Source: Alphaproteobacteria bacterium
Lineage (GTDB): Bacteria; Pseudomonadota; Alphaproteobacteria; Rs-D84; NBLK01
NCBI GenBank assembly: GCA_016936785.1
Contig: JAFGXE010000100.1
Location: 1 to 9,453 of the forward strand
DNA: 9,453 bases
Reading direction: 5' to 3'
Position 1 is the stretch's first letter; every line of letters begins with the position of its first letter. This document shows, piece after piece, positions 1 through 6,041 of the stretch. The notes under the pieces were generated by a model that was not told where the DNA came from, ran no database searches, and was given only the letters and a program-made list of their open reading frames with translations. The translations under genes and the position numbers were made by a program.

Positions 1-605
1 GTGAAATACACTGTTTAACAGAGAAAGAAATTCAGAGTGCATATAAGTTGTGGGAAAATAAGTTTAAGAATTTAAAAACTCCCCGGATTTGCATTTTTGT
101 TGGAGGAACAACGCCAAAACAACCTTTTACATCGGAAGATATTCAAGCTTTTGCAGATAAAATTAATAAAGTTAAGGAAGAAAAAAATGCTTCTCTTTTA
201 CTGGCAACATCGAGAAAAACAACACGGAAACAAACGGTTTTTCTGAAAAGAAGAATTCAACATGACTATTTTTACACATCAAAAGGAAGAAAATCTCCAT
301 CATATTCAGGGCTTCTTGCTTGGGCAGATATTCTTATTGTTGTTGCACCAACTGTTCGTTCATTATCAAAAACAACTGTTGCACAAAAACCATTATATAT
401 TTATCAATCTGAGGGATTGATTGGGAAAGGAAATCTGAAGGAAACGCCAGAGAGATATTTTATTCAAATGCTTTATGATATGAAAATAGCACAACCTTTT
501 ACAAATCAGATTGAGAAATTTACGCCAGCAAAATTTCCAAATAGTACAAAAGAAATTGCACAGCTCATTGATGCGGATCTTATGATTCGTTCTTATTTAA
601 AATAA
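1..605 (+). CDS. ELM1-like (DUF1022) protein, C-terminal part, cut by left edge
   Basis: The reading frame is open from base 3 to the TAA at 603-605, with no stop upstream, so the gene begins before the window. The TTG at 48 is an internal codon, not a start. The visible 200 residues match the C-terminal half of the mitochondrial fission ELM1 family (DUF1022), known from alphaproteobacteria and plant mitochondria. The pattern includes a leading VGG after a hydrophobic strand, an ATSRKT segment corresponding to the family's SRRT motif, then SPSYSGLLAWADILIVV, where the family has NPY...LAxADxIxVT, and finally KPLYIY. The fold resembles glycosyltransferase-B proteins; the bacterial substrate is not established. 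The stretch after the AD motif (APTVRSLSKTT) departs from the usual DSxSMxSEA, so activity may be altered. Family assignment is good; function is open. Confidence 0.75.
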   Translation, partial: EIHCLTEKEIQSAYKLWENKFKNLKTPRICIFVGGTTPKQPFTSEDIQAFADKINKVKEEKNASLLLATSRKTTRKQTVFLKRRIQHDYFYTSKGRKSPSYSGLLAWADILIVVAPTVRSLSKTTVAQKPLYIYQSEGLIGKGNLKETPERYFIQMLYDMKIAQPFTNQIEKFTPAKFPNSTKEIAQLIDADLMIRSYLK

Positions 606-658
606 ATCATGCAATTATTCTTTTTTATCCAAATGATGATCTTTTTTTAATAAATTCC

Positions 659-687
659 TTGATTCAAAGGGGGAACTTTCCTAATCT
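659..687 (+). promoter_or_regulatory. Candidate promoter for the ppiD-like gene
   Basis: TTGATT (659-664), a 17-nt spacer and TAATCT (682-687) lie 33 nt before the start codon. The -35 is fair and the -10 weak (3 of 6). A GANTC site (GATTC, 661-665), the target of the CcrM methylase, overlaps the -35. Prediction from sequence only. Confidence 0.35.
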
Positions 688-719
688 TTAGAGGGAATAT
701 TAAAAAGGAGATTTTACCA

Positions 720-2156
720 ATGAATAAAATGCGTAAATTTGCAGAAACAAAAGTTGCAAAAGCTTTTCTTGCTTTGATTTTTTTAAGCTTTATGTCATGG
801 GGAATCACCGGATATATTTTTGGAATGGGTGACAAAAGAACGGTTCTTTCAATTGGGAAAACAGATGTTTCTCTTGGAACGCTGTCAGAAGAGGTCAAAC
901 GTCAACGCATGCAGTTGCAACAAATTATGGGAAAAAGCATGCCGACACCTTTTCTTCAAGATGAAATGCTTGTTGAACAGGTGATTAAAAATATGACGGC
1001 ACGTATTTTGCTTGACCAAACAGCGTATGATATGAAAATGTTTGCTTCAGATGAATTTACGCTGAACCAAGTACAATCTCAAAAGGAATTTTTTGAGAAT
1101 GGAAAATTTTCAGCCGAGCTCTTCAAACGAATTTTGAGCTACAATGGTATTTCTGAACATCAATTTTTGAACAGTATTGCAAGTCAACATACACGCTATC
1201 TTTTGCGGAGTAGTCTTGAAAGCGTGAGCGTTCTTCCAGAAGTAATTCTAAAAGGATTGGCACAATATCATGCACAAATCCGAAAAGTGACACTTAAATC
1301 ATTTCCAAAAGCAAATGTGTCTCTGAATAAAGTGCCATCTGAGGCGGATCTTGTTTCGACCTACGAACAAAATAAACACTATTTTATTCAACCTGAGTAT
1401 CGTCAAGTCAGTTACTTAATAATCAAAGAATCTCAAGCTAAAGATAAAGAGGCATTTCTAAAACTTTCAGAAGAAGTTGAAAATGAAGCTATGGGAGGAG
1501 CCTCTTTTGAGGAAATTTCAAAAAAACTGAATGTAGTTTATGGAAAAACTGCCCTTGTTACTCTAGAAGGCAAAACAACAGCTGGAAAAGAAGTTGTCCT
1601 TCCTGTATCTCAAGAAAACTTTAGACATGCGTTTTCTGTGGATGAAGGTTTAGAAACAAATCTTCTAAAAGAAGAAAAAGATTTTGTTTTACTCCGTCCA
1701 GAAAAGATTGTGGAATCAAAACCTCTTCCGTTAGAAGAAGTAAAGTCAAAAGTGATAAAGTTGTGGGAAGATAAAGAGAAAGAAATTGGAAGCTATCTTC
1801 AAGCAAATGCCTTTTTGAAGCAAGTTAAAGAATCTAAGGTTATGAGCGGTGATACACAGAACATTACGCGGAATACAGCTATTCACCCAAAGCTTTCTTC
1901 TCAGATTTTTATGGGGACAAAGGGAGATCTTTTTATTGTGAAAAATGATGATGGCGCAACTGTTGTTAAAATTGAAGACATCATCACACCAAATATTTCA
2001 AAAACATCAGATTCTTATGCGCAGGCAAAAACATATTTGAGTACGCAAATGGGCGCGATGATTTATGATGACTTTATGGGATTTTTAGAACAAGAATACG
2101 GGGTTGAACGTAAAGATGAGGCCATCAAAGATTACTTCTCTCCGAAGTCAGAATAA
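720..2156 (+). CDS. PpiD-like membrane-anchored periplasmic folding factor (SurA N-terminal domain)
   Basis: A 478-aa protein with PpiD architecture. It has a short positively charged cytoplasmic start (MNKMRKFAETKVAK), one membrane anchor at about residues 14-35, then a periplasmic helical SurA/PpiD N-terminal chaperone domain (about 40-190). A parvulin-like region (about 225-335) and a helical C-terminal tail follow. PpiD binds outer-membrane and secreted proteins as they leave the Sec translocon. The start is supported by AAGGAG at 705-710, 9 nt before the ATG. The protein is clearly shorter than the roughly 620 residues of E. coli PpiD, and the parvulin region lacks an obvious conserved GGDLG-type core. 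Chaperone function is therefore more credible than prolyl isomerase activity. It is transcribed alone, with a promoter upstream and a terminator immediately after the stop. Confidence 0.8.
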   Translation: MNKMRKFAETKVAKAFLALIFLSFMSWGITGYIFGMGDKRTVLSIGKTDVSLGTLSEEVKRQRMQLQQIMGKSMPTPFLQDEMLVEQVIKNMTARILLDQTAYDMKMFASDEFTLNQVQSQKEFFENGKFSAELFKRILSYNGISEHQFLNSIASQHTRYLLRSSLESVSVLPEVILKGLAQYHAQIRKVTLKSFPKANVSLNKVPSEADLVSTYEQNKHYFIQPEYRQVSYLIIKESQAKDKEAFLKLSEEVENEAMGGASFEEISKKLNVVYGKTALVTLEGKTTAGKEVVLPVSQENFRHAFSVDEGLETNLLKEEKDFVLLRPEKIVESKPLPLEEVKSKVIKLWEDKEKEIGSYLQANAFLKQVKESKVMSGDTQNITRNTAIHPKLSSQIFMGTKGDLFIVKNDDGATVVKIEDIITPNISKTSDSYAQAKTYLSTQMGAMIYDDFMGFLEQEYGVERKDEAIKDYFSPKSE

Positions 2157-2184
2157 AAAAAAGAGCCGAAAGGCTCTTTATTTT
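2155..2184. terminator. Bidirectional intrinsic terminator between ppiD-like gene and tadA
   Basis: A perfect 8-bp stem, AAAGAGCC (2160-2167) with GGCTCTTT (2172-2179), closes a GAAA tetraloop. On the plus strand it is followed by ATTTT; on the minus strand the stem is followed by a run of eight T (A run at 2155-2162). It can therefore end transcription of both converging units and begins at the stop codon of the ppiD-like gene. Confidence 0.85.
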
Positions 2185-2191
2185 ACTGCAA

Positions 2192-2225
2192 AAAGAAAGC
2201 ACGTTAAGAGTGCTTTCTTTGTTTT
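2192..2225. terminator. Second hairpin, overlapping the 3' end of tadA
   Basis: A perfect 11-bp inverted repeat (2192-2202 with 2210-2220) encloses a 7-nt loop and is followed by GTTTTT on the plus strand, so it can act as a back-up plus-strand terminator. The right arm encodes the last residues of the TadA-like protein on the minus strand, and the tadA stop codon (2204-2206) sits in the loop. Confidence 0.7.
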
Positions 2226-2680
2226 TGAAAAAAGTTTTTTAAAAGTTGTATACTGTCTTGTTCAATGGAACCTTTGAGTTGAATATATTCTGTTTTAAAA
2301 AAGTGCGGGTGCATTGTTGGGAGCTTGGTGTGGTGAATCACAGCACCTGCTTTTGGATCGCCTGCGGCAAAATAGCATTTTTTAATGCGTGAAAAAGAAA
2401 TTGCTGTTGCGCAAAGAGGGCAAGGTTCCAGTGTTGTGTAAAGAGCTGTATTCGGAAGAACTTTTTCTCCACGTAAAGTCATGGCATGTTCAAGACAAAC
2501 TTTTTCTGCATGATTGAGCGAATTTTGAGTCATTTGAGTAATATTATGCGCTTTGGTGATAAGTGTATTTGTTTCTAAATCAACAAGAACAGCTCCAATA
2601 GGAATCTCATCAAGAGATTCAGCTCTCTTTGCTTCATCAAGAGCGAGTTTCATCCAATATTCAGGTGTTTTTTCAGTCAC
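2204..2680 (-). CDS. tadA: TadA-like tRNA adenosine(34) deaminase
   Basis: A 158-aa zinc deaminase of the cytidine/deoxycytidylate deaminase fold. TadA converts A34 of tRNA-Arg(ACG) to inosine in the cytoplasm. The sequence shows IPIGAVLVD (26-34), the catalytic HAE motif (H57, E59) and the zinc-binding PCPLC (C87, C90), followed by ISFSRI and a YFAAGDPKAG segment typical of TadA. The start is GTG at 2680: an AAAGG sits 9 nt upstream, and an in-frame stop lies five codons upstream (2693-2695). The preceding gene stops one nucleotide earlier (TAG, C, GTG), so translation is probably coupled. The residues before HAE (NSLN) differ from the common DPTA, which leaves room for another nucleoside deaminase activity. 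It is last in the rpmE-gcrA operon. Confidence 0.75.
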   Translation of the reverse strand: MTEKTPEYWMKLALDEAKRAESLDEIPIGAVLVDLETNTLITKAHNITQMTQNSLNHAEKVCLEHAMTLRGEKVLPNTALYTTLEPCPLCATAISFSRIKKCYFAAGDPKAGAVIHHTKLPTMHPHFFKTEYIQLKGSIEQDSIQLLKNFFQKQRKHS

Positions 2681-2681
2681 G

Positions 2682-3650
2682 CTATGAAACCTTTATGACA
2701 ATGAACAAAAGAAGGAGCAACCCAATCAGAATAAGACTGAGAAGATGAAAAATATGGATTTCATGTTCTGAGATTTCAATATCCCAAAAATGTGTATACT
2801 GAGGTGTGTGTGGAAGCGCACTCGGTTTTTCAAGTGTGCTAGAAGGAGGATCAATGATTTCTTCTTTTTGAGGAGAAGAAACTTCAATAACTTTTGGTTT
2901 TGCAGCGAGTAAATAAAGTTCATCTTCTTTATAAACACCGAGGCGTTCTTTGATATTATGAAGACGTTCTTTGATTTCTATGATGTGTTCTTTGGCCTTT
3001 TCAACACGTTTTTCTGCATGATGGAGGCGTTTAACACGTGATTTTACAGCTTCATTGTTGCGATCAAGGGAGTTTTCTAGGCGTGCTTCTTTTTCTGGAG
3101 AAATAGATTTGGGGTTTTCTTTCTTCTTTTTTTCCATCGCTTTTTTGCGTTGCTTCAAACGATTAAGACGATTTGTGTAATCTTCAACAGATTTACGAGA
3201 GCTCATCACAGTTTGTTGAGATTTATGGAGTGTGTCTGTTTCCTCATCAAGACGTTTGATTGTATGATCAAGAGCTTGTTTTTCGCGATTGAGTTTAAGG
3301 CGCTTTGCTGCAAGATCGTTTTCTGAATTTTCAAGAAAACTTTTATAAAGAAAGAGATTTTCATATTCAATATCAAGTGGTTGGTATAGGTGACCTTCTT
3401 TCGGACGGATTTTTTCAAGATCAACTTTATAATCTTGAGAAAGAATATCATCCCAACTTCGTGAATCATCTTCTCGAGAAAGAATAAGGCGTGTATTTGG
3501 GCTAATGGAGTCATTGGAACGATCAAGAACGAACAGAAGATTTTTTTCAGATTGGTCGAAATAAGCTGTAAAGTTCAAAGTGTCTGTTTCAACAAAATGT
3601 TCAACGAGACCAGAAGATGAATTATTCGCTTTTATCTTGCGAATCATCAT
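2682..3650 (-). CDS. Unrecognised tail-anchored coiled-coil protein
   Basis: A 322-aa protein I do not recognise. Residues 1-100 look globular and mixed, with strand-like segments such as NLLFVLDRS and TRLILSRED. Residues about 104-238 are a long, strongly charged coiled coil rich in K, R, E and L with almost no Gly or Pro. The coil breaks at ENPKSISP (178-185), so it may fold back as a hairpin. A Pro-rich linker (260-285) leads to one hydrophobic segment (about 300-320) ending two residues before the C-terminus, a tail-anchor topology with the coiled coil in the cytoplasm. The ATG at 3650 overlaps the end of gcrA by 29 nt; a purine-rich AGAGAAG precedes it. The stop is 1 nt from the tadA start. 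A role at the membrane under cell-cycle operon control is inference only. Confidence 0.8.
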   Translation of the reverse strand: MMIRKIKANNSSSGLVEHFVETDTLNFTAYFDQSEKNLLFVLDRSNDSISPNTRLILSREDDSRSWDDILSQDYKVDLEKIRPKEGHLYQPLDIEYENLFLYKSFLENSENDLAAKRLKLNREKQALDHTIKRLDEETDTLHKSQQTVMSSRKSVEDYTNRLNRLKQRKKAMEKKKKENPKSISPEKEARLENSLDRNNEAVKSRVKRLHHAEKRVEKAKEHIIEIKERLHNIKERLGVYKEDELYLLAAKPKVIEVSSPQKEEIIDPPSSTLEKPSALPHTPQYTHFWDIEISEHEIHIFHLLSLILIGLLLLLFIVIKVS

Positions 3651-4116
3651 GTTGCTTCTCTTTTTCTTTTGAATTTGAGACAGTGTATGCTTCAGAACAA
3701 TGTTTCAAACAATAAGGTTTTTTCCCAAATGTTTTTTCACCACAGAAAGAAAAATCTTCTGAGCGAGGATCTCCCATTGGCCAGCGACACATATCAGGTT
3801 TAAGATCTAAAATAGAAATGATCTTGCCATTTTTCTTCTTTTTTGATGCTGGCGGAGTTACTTTTTTTTCAGAAATATCAGCAGGTGATACGGTTTGTAG
3901 TTTTTCCGGAGTTGCTAAGATTTCTTTTCGAACAGGTTTTTGAATCTTTCGTTTTATTTTTTTTGTTGCAGATGCACGCGACTTCAATCCAAGGCGATGC
4001 GCTTTTCCAACAATAGCATTCTTTGAAAGTCCAAGCTTAACACCAATTTCAGATGTAGACAGCCCTTTTTCCCAGAGATTTTTGAGTTTTGAAATACTTG
4101 TGGAGGTCCAGCCCAA
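3622..4116 (-). CDS. gcrA: GcrA cell-cycle transcriptional regulator
   Basis: GcrA is an alphaproteobacterial activator that binds the sigma70 holoenzyme and methylated GANTC sites to drive cell-cycle genes. This 164-aa protein has the family's two ends. The N-terminal helix-turn-helix (1-47) contains LKNLWEKGLSTSEIGVKLG followed by NAIVGKAHRLGLKSR. The C-terminal sigma-binding module (about 105-145) contains CRWPMGDP (from C110), FSFCG (C125) and PYCLKHC (C136, H139, C140). A Lys-rich linker joins them. The start is TTG at 4116: the SD-like AGAGGA at 4121-4126 is 4 nt away, and an in-frame stop at 4132-4134 excludes longer forms. It begins 10 nt after the rpmE stop, so it shares that promoter, and it overlaps the next gene by 29 nt. 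The C-terminal tail past residue 146 is acidic and probably disordered. Confidence 0.93.
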   Translation of the reverse strand: MGWTSTSISKLKNLWEKGLSTSEIGVKLGLSKNAIVGKAHRLGLKSRASATKKIKRKIQKPVRKEILATPEKLQTVSPADISEKKVTPPASKKKKNGKIISILDLKPDMCRWPMGDPRSEDFSFCGEKTFGKKPYCLKHCSEAYTVSNSKEKEKQHDDSQDKSE

Positions 4117-4126
4117 TGTTTCCTCT

Positions 4127-4336
4127 TTAGCTTACAAATGAACCGAATTTTTTATTAAATGCCTCTGAGCGTCCACGTGATTTTTGAACACCTTTGCCTT
4201 TTGTCCAAGCAACATGTGAATGTGGATCAACTTCAAGTGTGAAACCGTTTGAAAGTGTTGAGTAAATTGTAATTTCTTCCCCGTTTGTCATTTTAACAGG
4301 AATTTCGTTATATTTTGGGTGAATACCTTTTTTCAT
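4127..4336 (-). CDS. rpmE: 50S ribosomal protein L31
   Basis: A 69-aa protein beginning MKKGIHPKYNEIPVKM, the signature start of L31, with the later DPHSHVAWTKGKG and FNKKFG segments. It contains no cysteine, so it is the zinc-independent (C-) form usual in alphaproteobacteria. Three ATGs lie upstream in frame (4393, 4366, 4351), but I choose 4336. GGAG at 4346-4349 is correctly spaced before it. The promoter -35 and -10 overlap the 4393 and 4366 codons, and ATG 4351 has no convincing SD. It is the first gene of a minus-strand operon with gcrA, the coiled-coil gene and tadA. The gcrA ribosome binding site abuts the rpmE stop, suggesting translational coupling. Confidence 0.95.
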   Translation of the reverse strand: MKKGIHPKYNEIPVKMTNGEEITIYSTLSNGFTLEVDPHSHVAWTKGKGVQKSRGRSEAFNKKFGSFVS

Positions 4337-4364
4337 CGTGTTTGTCTCCATATTTTGCTCGCTC

Positions 4365-4393
4365 ATTTTAGAGAACTTTTTCTTGTTTTTCAA
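4365..4393 (-). promoter_or_regulatory. Promoter of the rpmE-gcrA operon
   Basis: On the minus strand TTGAAA (4388-4393) and TAAAAT (4365-4370) are separated by exactly 17 nt, each matching the sigma70 consensus at 5 of 6 positions. Transcription would start near 4358, leaving a leader of about 22 nt with GGAG before the 4336 ATG. Confidence 0.75.
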
Positions 4394-4573
4394 GCATTAA
4401 TTTCTATCTTAGAAAAGAGTTGGAAAAAGGAAAGAAAAAGGGTAAAATTGAAGGGTAAATCGATTTTAGAGAAATTGAAACGAGTGAAACAAAGAAAAAC
4501 AAAAGAAATTTGGATTACAGAGAAGTTCAAACGATGGTTTACCATCATGGTTATGTGAGAAAAGGATTTTTAT
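4394..4573. other. Purine-rich intergenic region between divergent units
   Basis: This stretch separates rpmE from the DUF2062 gene. The plus strand is strongly A/G-rich from about 4410 to 4530. A short inverted repeat, GATGGT-TT-ACCATC, lies at about 4533-4546, just before the DUF2062 SD. I found no convincing -35/-10 pair for the plus-strand unit. The open frame across it has no SD or family resemblance. Confidence 0.5.
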
Positions 4574-5125
4574 ATGATGTTTAAACGGGCGACGCCCCTG
4601 CCTTTATGGCGAAAGATTTTGAACTTTATTTACCCTCAGATTGGCTTTCGCCGTGCGGGAAGATATATTTATTTGCGTGTCTTACGTCTCAAGGGAGAAA
4701 CGGAGTCTATTGCGCGAGGTGTTGCCTTGGGTGTCGCTGTCTCAATGACACCTTTTATTGGTTTTCATCTTATTTTAGTGGGGCTTCTCGGACTTTTAAT
4801 TCGCGGGAATGTGATCGCAGGAGCGCTCAGTTCGCTTGTTGGTAATCCAATTACATTTCCATTTATTTGGTATGTTATGTATTTAGTTGGAGTGATGCTT
4901 GTTCCTCAAGTTGGCCATGTCGACCTTTCTCCAGTTTCTTTATTTCAAATGTTTGAGCATTTTGTGACTGCTGTGTGGAGTTTGGATCAAACACTTTTTA
5001 TGGAAAAAGTCTGGCGTATCTGGTTCCCCATGTTAATAGGATCTATTCCGTTATTTATTCTGAGTTACGTAATTGTGTATGGACTTGCGATTAAATCACT
5101 CAAAAAATATAAGGGTGAAAAATGA
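4574..5125 (+). CDS. DUF2062 membrane protein
   Basis: A 183-aa integral membrane protein of the DUF2062 family, whose biochemical role is not known. The N-terminus has the family's basic amphipathic start (PLPLWRKILNFIYP then GFRRAGRYI). The core carries SIARGVALGVAVSMTPFIGFH, GNPITFPFIW (from about 90) and hydrophobic segments at roughly 47-76, 80-110 and 150-175. The start is ATG 4574 or the adjacent ATG 4577; AAAGGA at 4561-4566 serves both, and an in-frame TGA at 4556-4558 rules out a longer form. The stop overlaps the acpS start as ATGA, so the two are one unit. The same DUF2062-acpS pairing occurs in other alphaproteobacteria, usually followed by lepB, rnc and era, which are absent here. 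Confidence 0.9.
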   Translation: MMFKRATPLPLWRKILNFIYPQIGFRRAGRYIYLRVLRLKGETESIARGVALGVAVSMTPFIGFHLILVGLLGLLIRGNVIAGALSSLVGNPITFPFIWYVMYLVGVMLVPQVGHVDLSPVSLFQMFEHFVTAVWSLDQTLFMEKVWRIWFPMLIGSIPLFILSYVIVYGLAIKSLKKYKGEK

Positions 5126-5505
5126 TTTACGGTGTAGGCACAGATATTGTTAAAATAGAACGGATTGAAAAGATTCTTCAAAAAGAAGAAGACCTCTTTC
5201 TTAAGCGCATTTGTCATCTAAACGAAATTGAATCTGTTAAGAAGGTTAAAAAAGAAAAACGTGCACAAAAAGTTGCGAAATTTTTTGGGGCGAAAGAAGC
5301 CGTGTCTAAAGCGTTTGGCACCGGTATTCGCCAAGGAATAAACTTTGCGGATATTGAGATAGCGTCAGATGATCTCGGAAAACCTTTTGTCATTCTTCAT
5401 GGCACAACAAAAGAATTTTTTGATCAAAAAATTAAGGGCATGATCCATCTTTCTCTCGCGGATGAGAATGGAACAGCCCTTGCATTTGTTGTTGTGGAAA
5501 AATAA
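5122..5505 (+). CDS. acpS: Holo-[acyl-carrier-protein] synthase
   Basis: AcpS transfers 4'-phosphopantetheine from CoA to the serine of apo-ACP, activating it for fatty acid synthesis in the cytoplasm. At 127 aa the length is normal. The N-terminal GVGTDIVKIERI holds the metal-binding Asp (D8). The central FFGAKEAVSKAFGTG (54-68) holds the second acidic ligand (E59) and the conserved lysines and GTG. The C-terminal HLSLADENGTALAFVVV matches the family's closing strand; SLADE is close to the SLTDD form seen in alphaproteobacteria. The ATG overlaps the DUF2062 stop by 4 nt, with AAGGGTG just upstream. It converges on the frameshifted gene with a single base between the two stop codons and no visible terminator hairpin. 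Confidence 0.93.
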   Translation: MIYGVGTDIVKIERIEKILQKEEDLFLKRICHLNEIESVKKVKKEKRAQKVAKFFGAKEAVSKAFGTGIRQGINFADIEIASDDLGKPFVILHGTTKEFFDQKIKGMIHLSLADENGTALAFVVVEK

Positions 5506-5506
5506 A

Positions 5507-5981
5507 TTAACGCGTTTTTCCTTCTATTGCTATCCAAGCTTCTTCTGAAGAAATCATATTATTTGAAGCTTCTTTTGTAAGTTTTTGTATTTTATGATTA
5601 AGTATCTCAAGAAGAAGTTCAATTTTACCTCGTGTGAGGGTATAGTTAAAATTCTCTGTGTCGCCAGCCCCTTCTGATGAAGAAACATCAAGAAGAATCG
5701 CACTAAGCCAATTTAATATATCTTTTCTTTCTTTTAGAATATCGAGATCGTTATTTTTGATGATATCGTTTGTGACAAGCCTTGCTTGATGATCGGATTC
5801 AACAAGTGCATAACTAGTCAGTTTTTTTAGTTCATTAATTTTTTCTAAAGCTTCTGTTAAATTATTTCCTATTAAAGAATCTAAAATCAGAAGAAGCTAT
5901 TTCAAATATTTTTTTTGCAGATTCTTTGGCTTTTTCTAAATCTTCTATTTCTATTTCGTATAAATGATCTTCATTCAGCAT
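5507..5981 (-). pseudogene. Unrecognised gene of about 157 codons interrupted by one frameshift
   Basis: I do not recognise this protein. The minus strand has ATG at 5981 with a strong AAAGGAG (5988-5994) 6 nt upstream and a promoter before that. The first frame runs 39 codons (MLNEDHLYEIEIEDLEKAKE...) and stops at TAA 5862-5864. A second frame is open from 5896 down to TAA 5507-5509, 129 sense codons without a stop. The frames overlap only at 5865-5896, so the shift must lie there. Removing one T from the T4 run (AAAA at 5883-5886 on the plus strand) gives a continuous product reading ...EIASSDLDSLIGNNLTEALE.... The joined protein is soluble, helical and rich in E, K, L and I, ending in EEAWIAIEGKTR. 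It could be a recent pseudogene, a sequencing or assembly error, or a programmed or phase-variable shift. The preserved long second frame argues against old decay. Confidence 0.75.
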
Positions 5982-6012
5982 ATTATGCTCCTTTGTTATT
6001 TTGGATTGTGGA

Positions 6013-6041
6013 ACTTTACAGGAAGAATATCTAAATGTCAA
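6013..6041 (-). promoter_or_regulatory. Promoter of the frameshifted gene, overlapping the rluD stop
   Basis: On the minus strand a consensus TTGACA (6036-6041), 17-nt spacer and TAAAGT (6013-6018) lie 32 nt before the ATG at 5981. The -35 contains the TGA stop of rluD. The predicted start near 6006 leaves a short leader containing AAAGGAG. Confidence 0.65.

Noticed and set aside
48..605. TTG at 48 as the start of the ELM1-like gene
   Set aside because: The frame is open to the left edge and the upstream residues fit the family, so the gene is cut by the window.
4337..4393. A longer L31 starting at ATG 4393, 4366 or 4351
   Set aside because: The promoter -35 and -10 overlap the first two, the third lacks an SD, and L31 normally begins MKKGIHP, which matches ATG 4336.
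4319..4558. Plus-strand open frame between rpmE and the DUF2062 gene
   Set aside because: It runs antisense over the rpmE start, is driven by A-rich low-complexity sequence, and has no SD or family resemblance.
5909..5916. The T8/A8 homopolymer as the site of the frameshift in the 5507-5981 gene
   Set aside because: In the second frame a TAG lies at 5897-5899, between this run and the body of the gene, so the shift has to be at 5865-5896.
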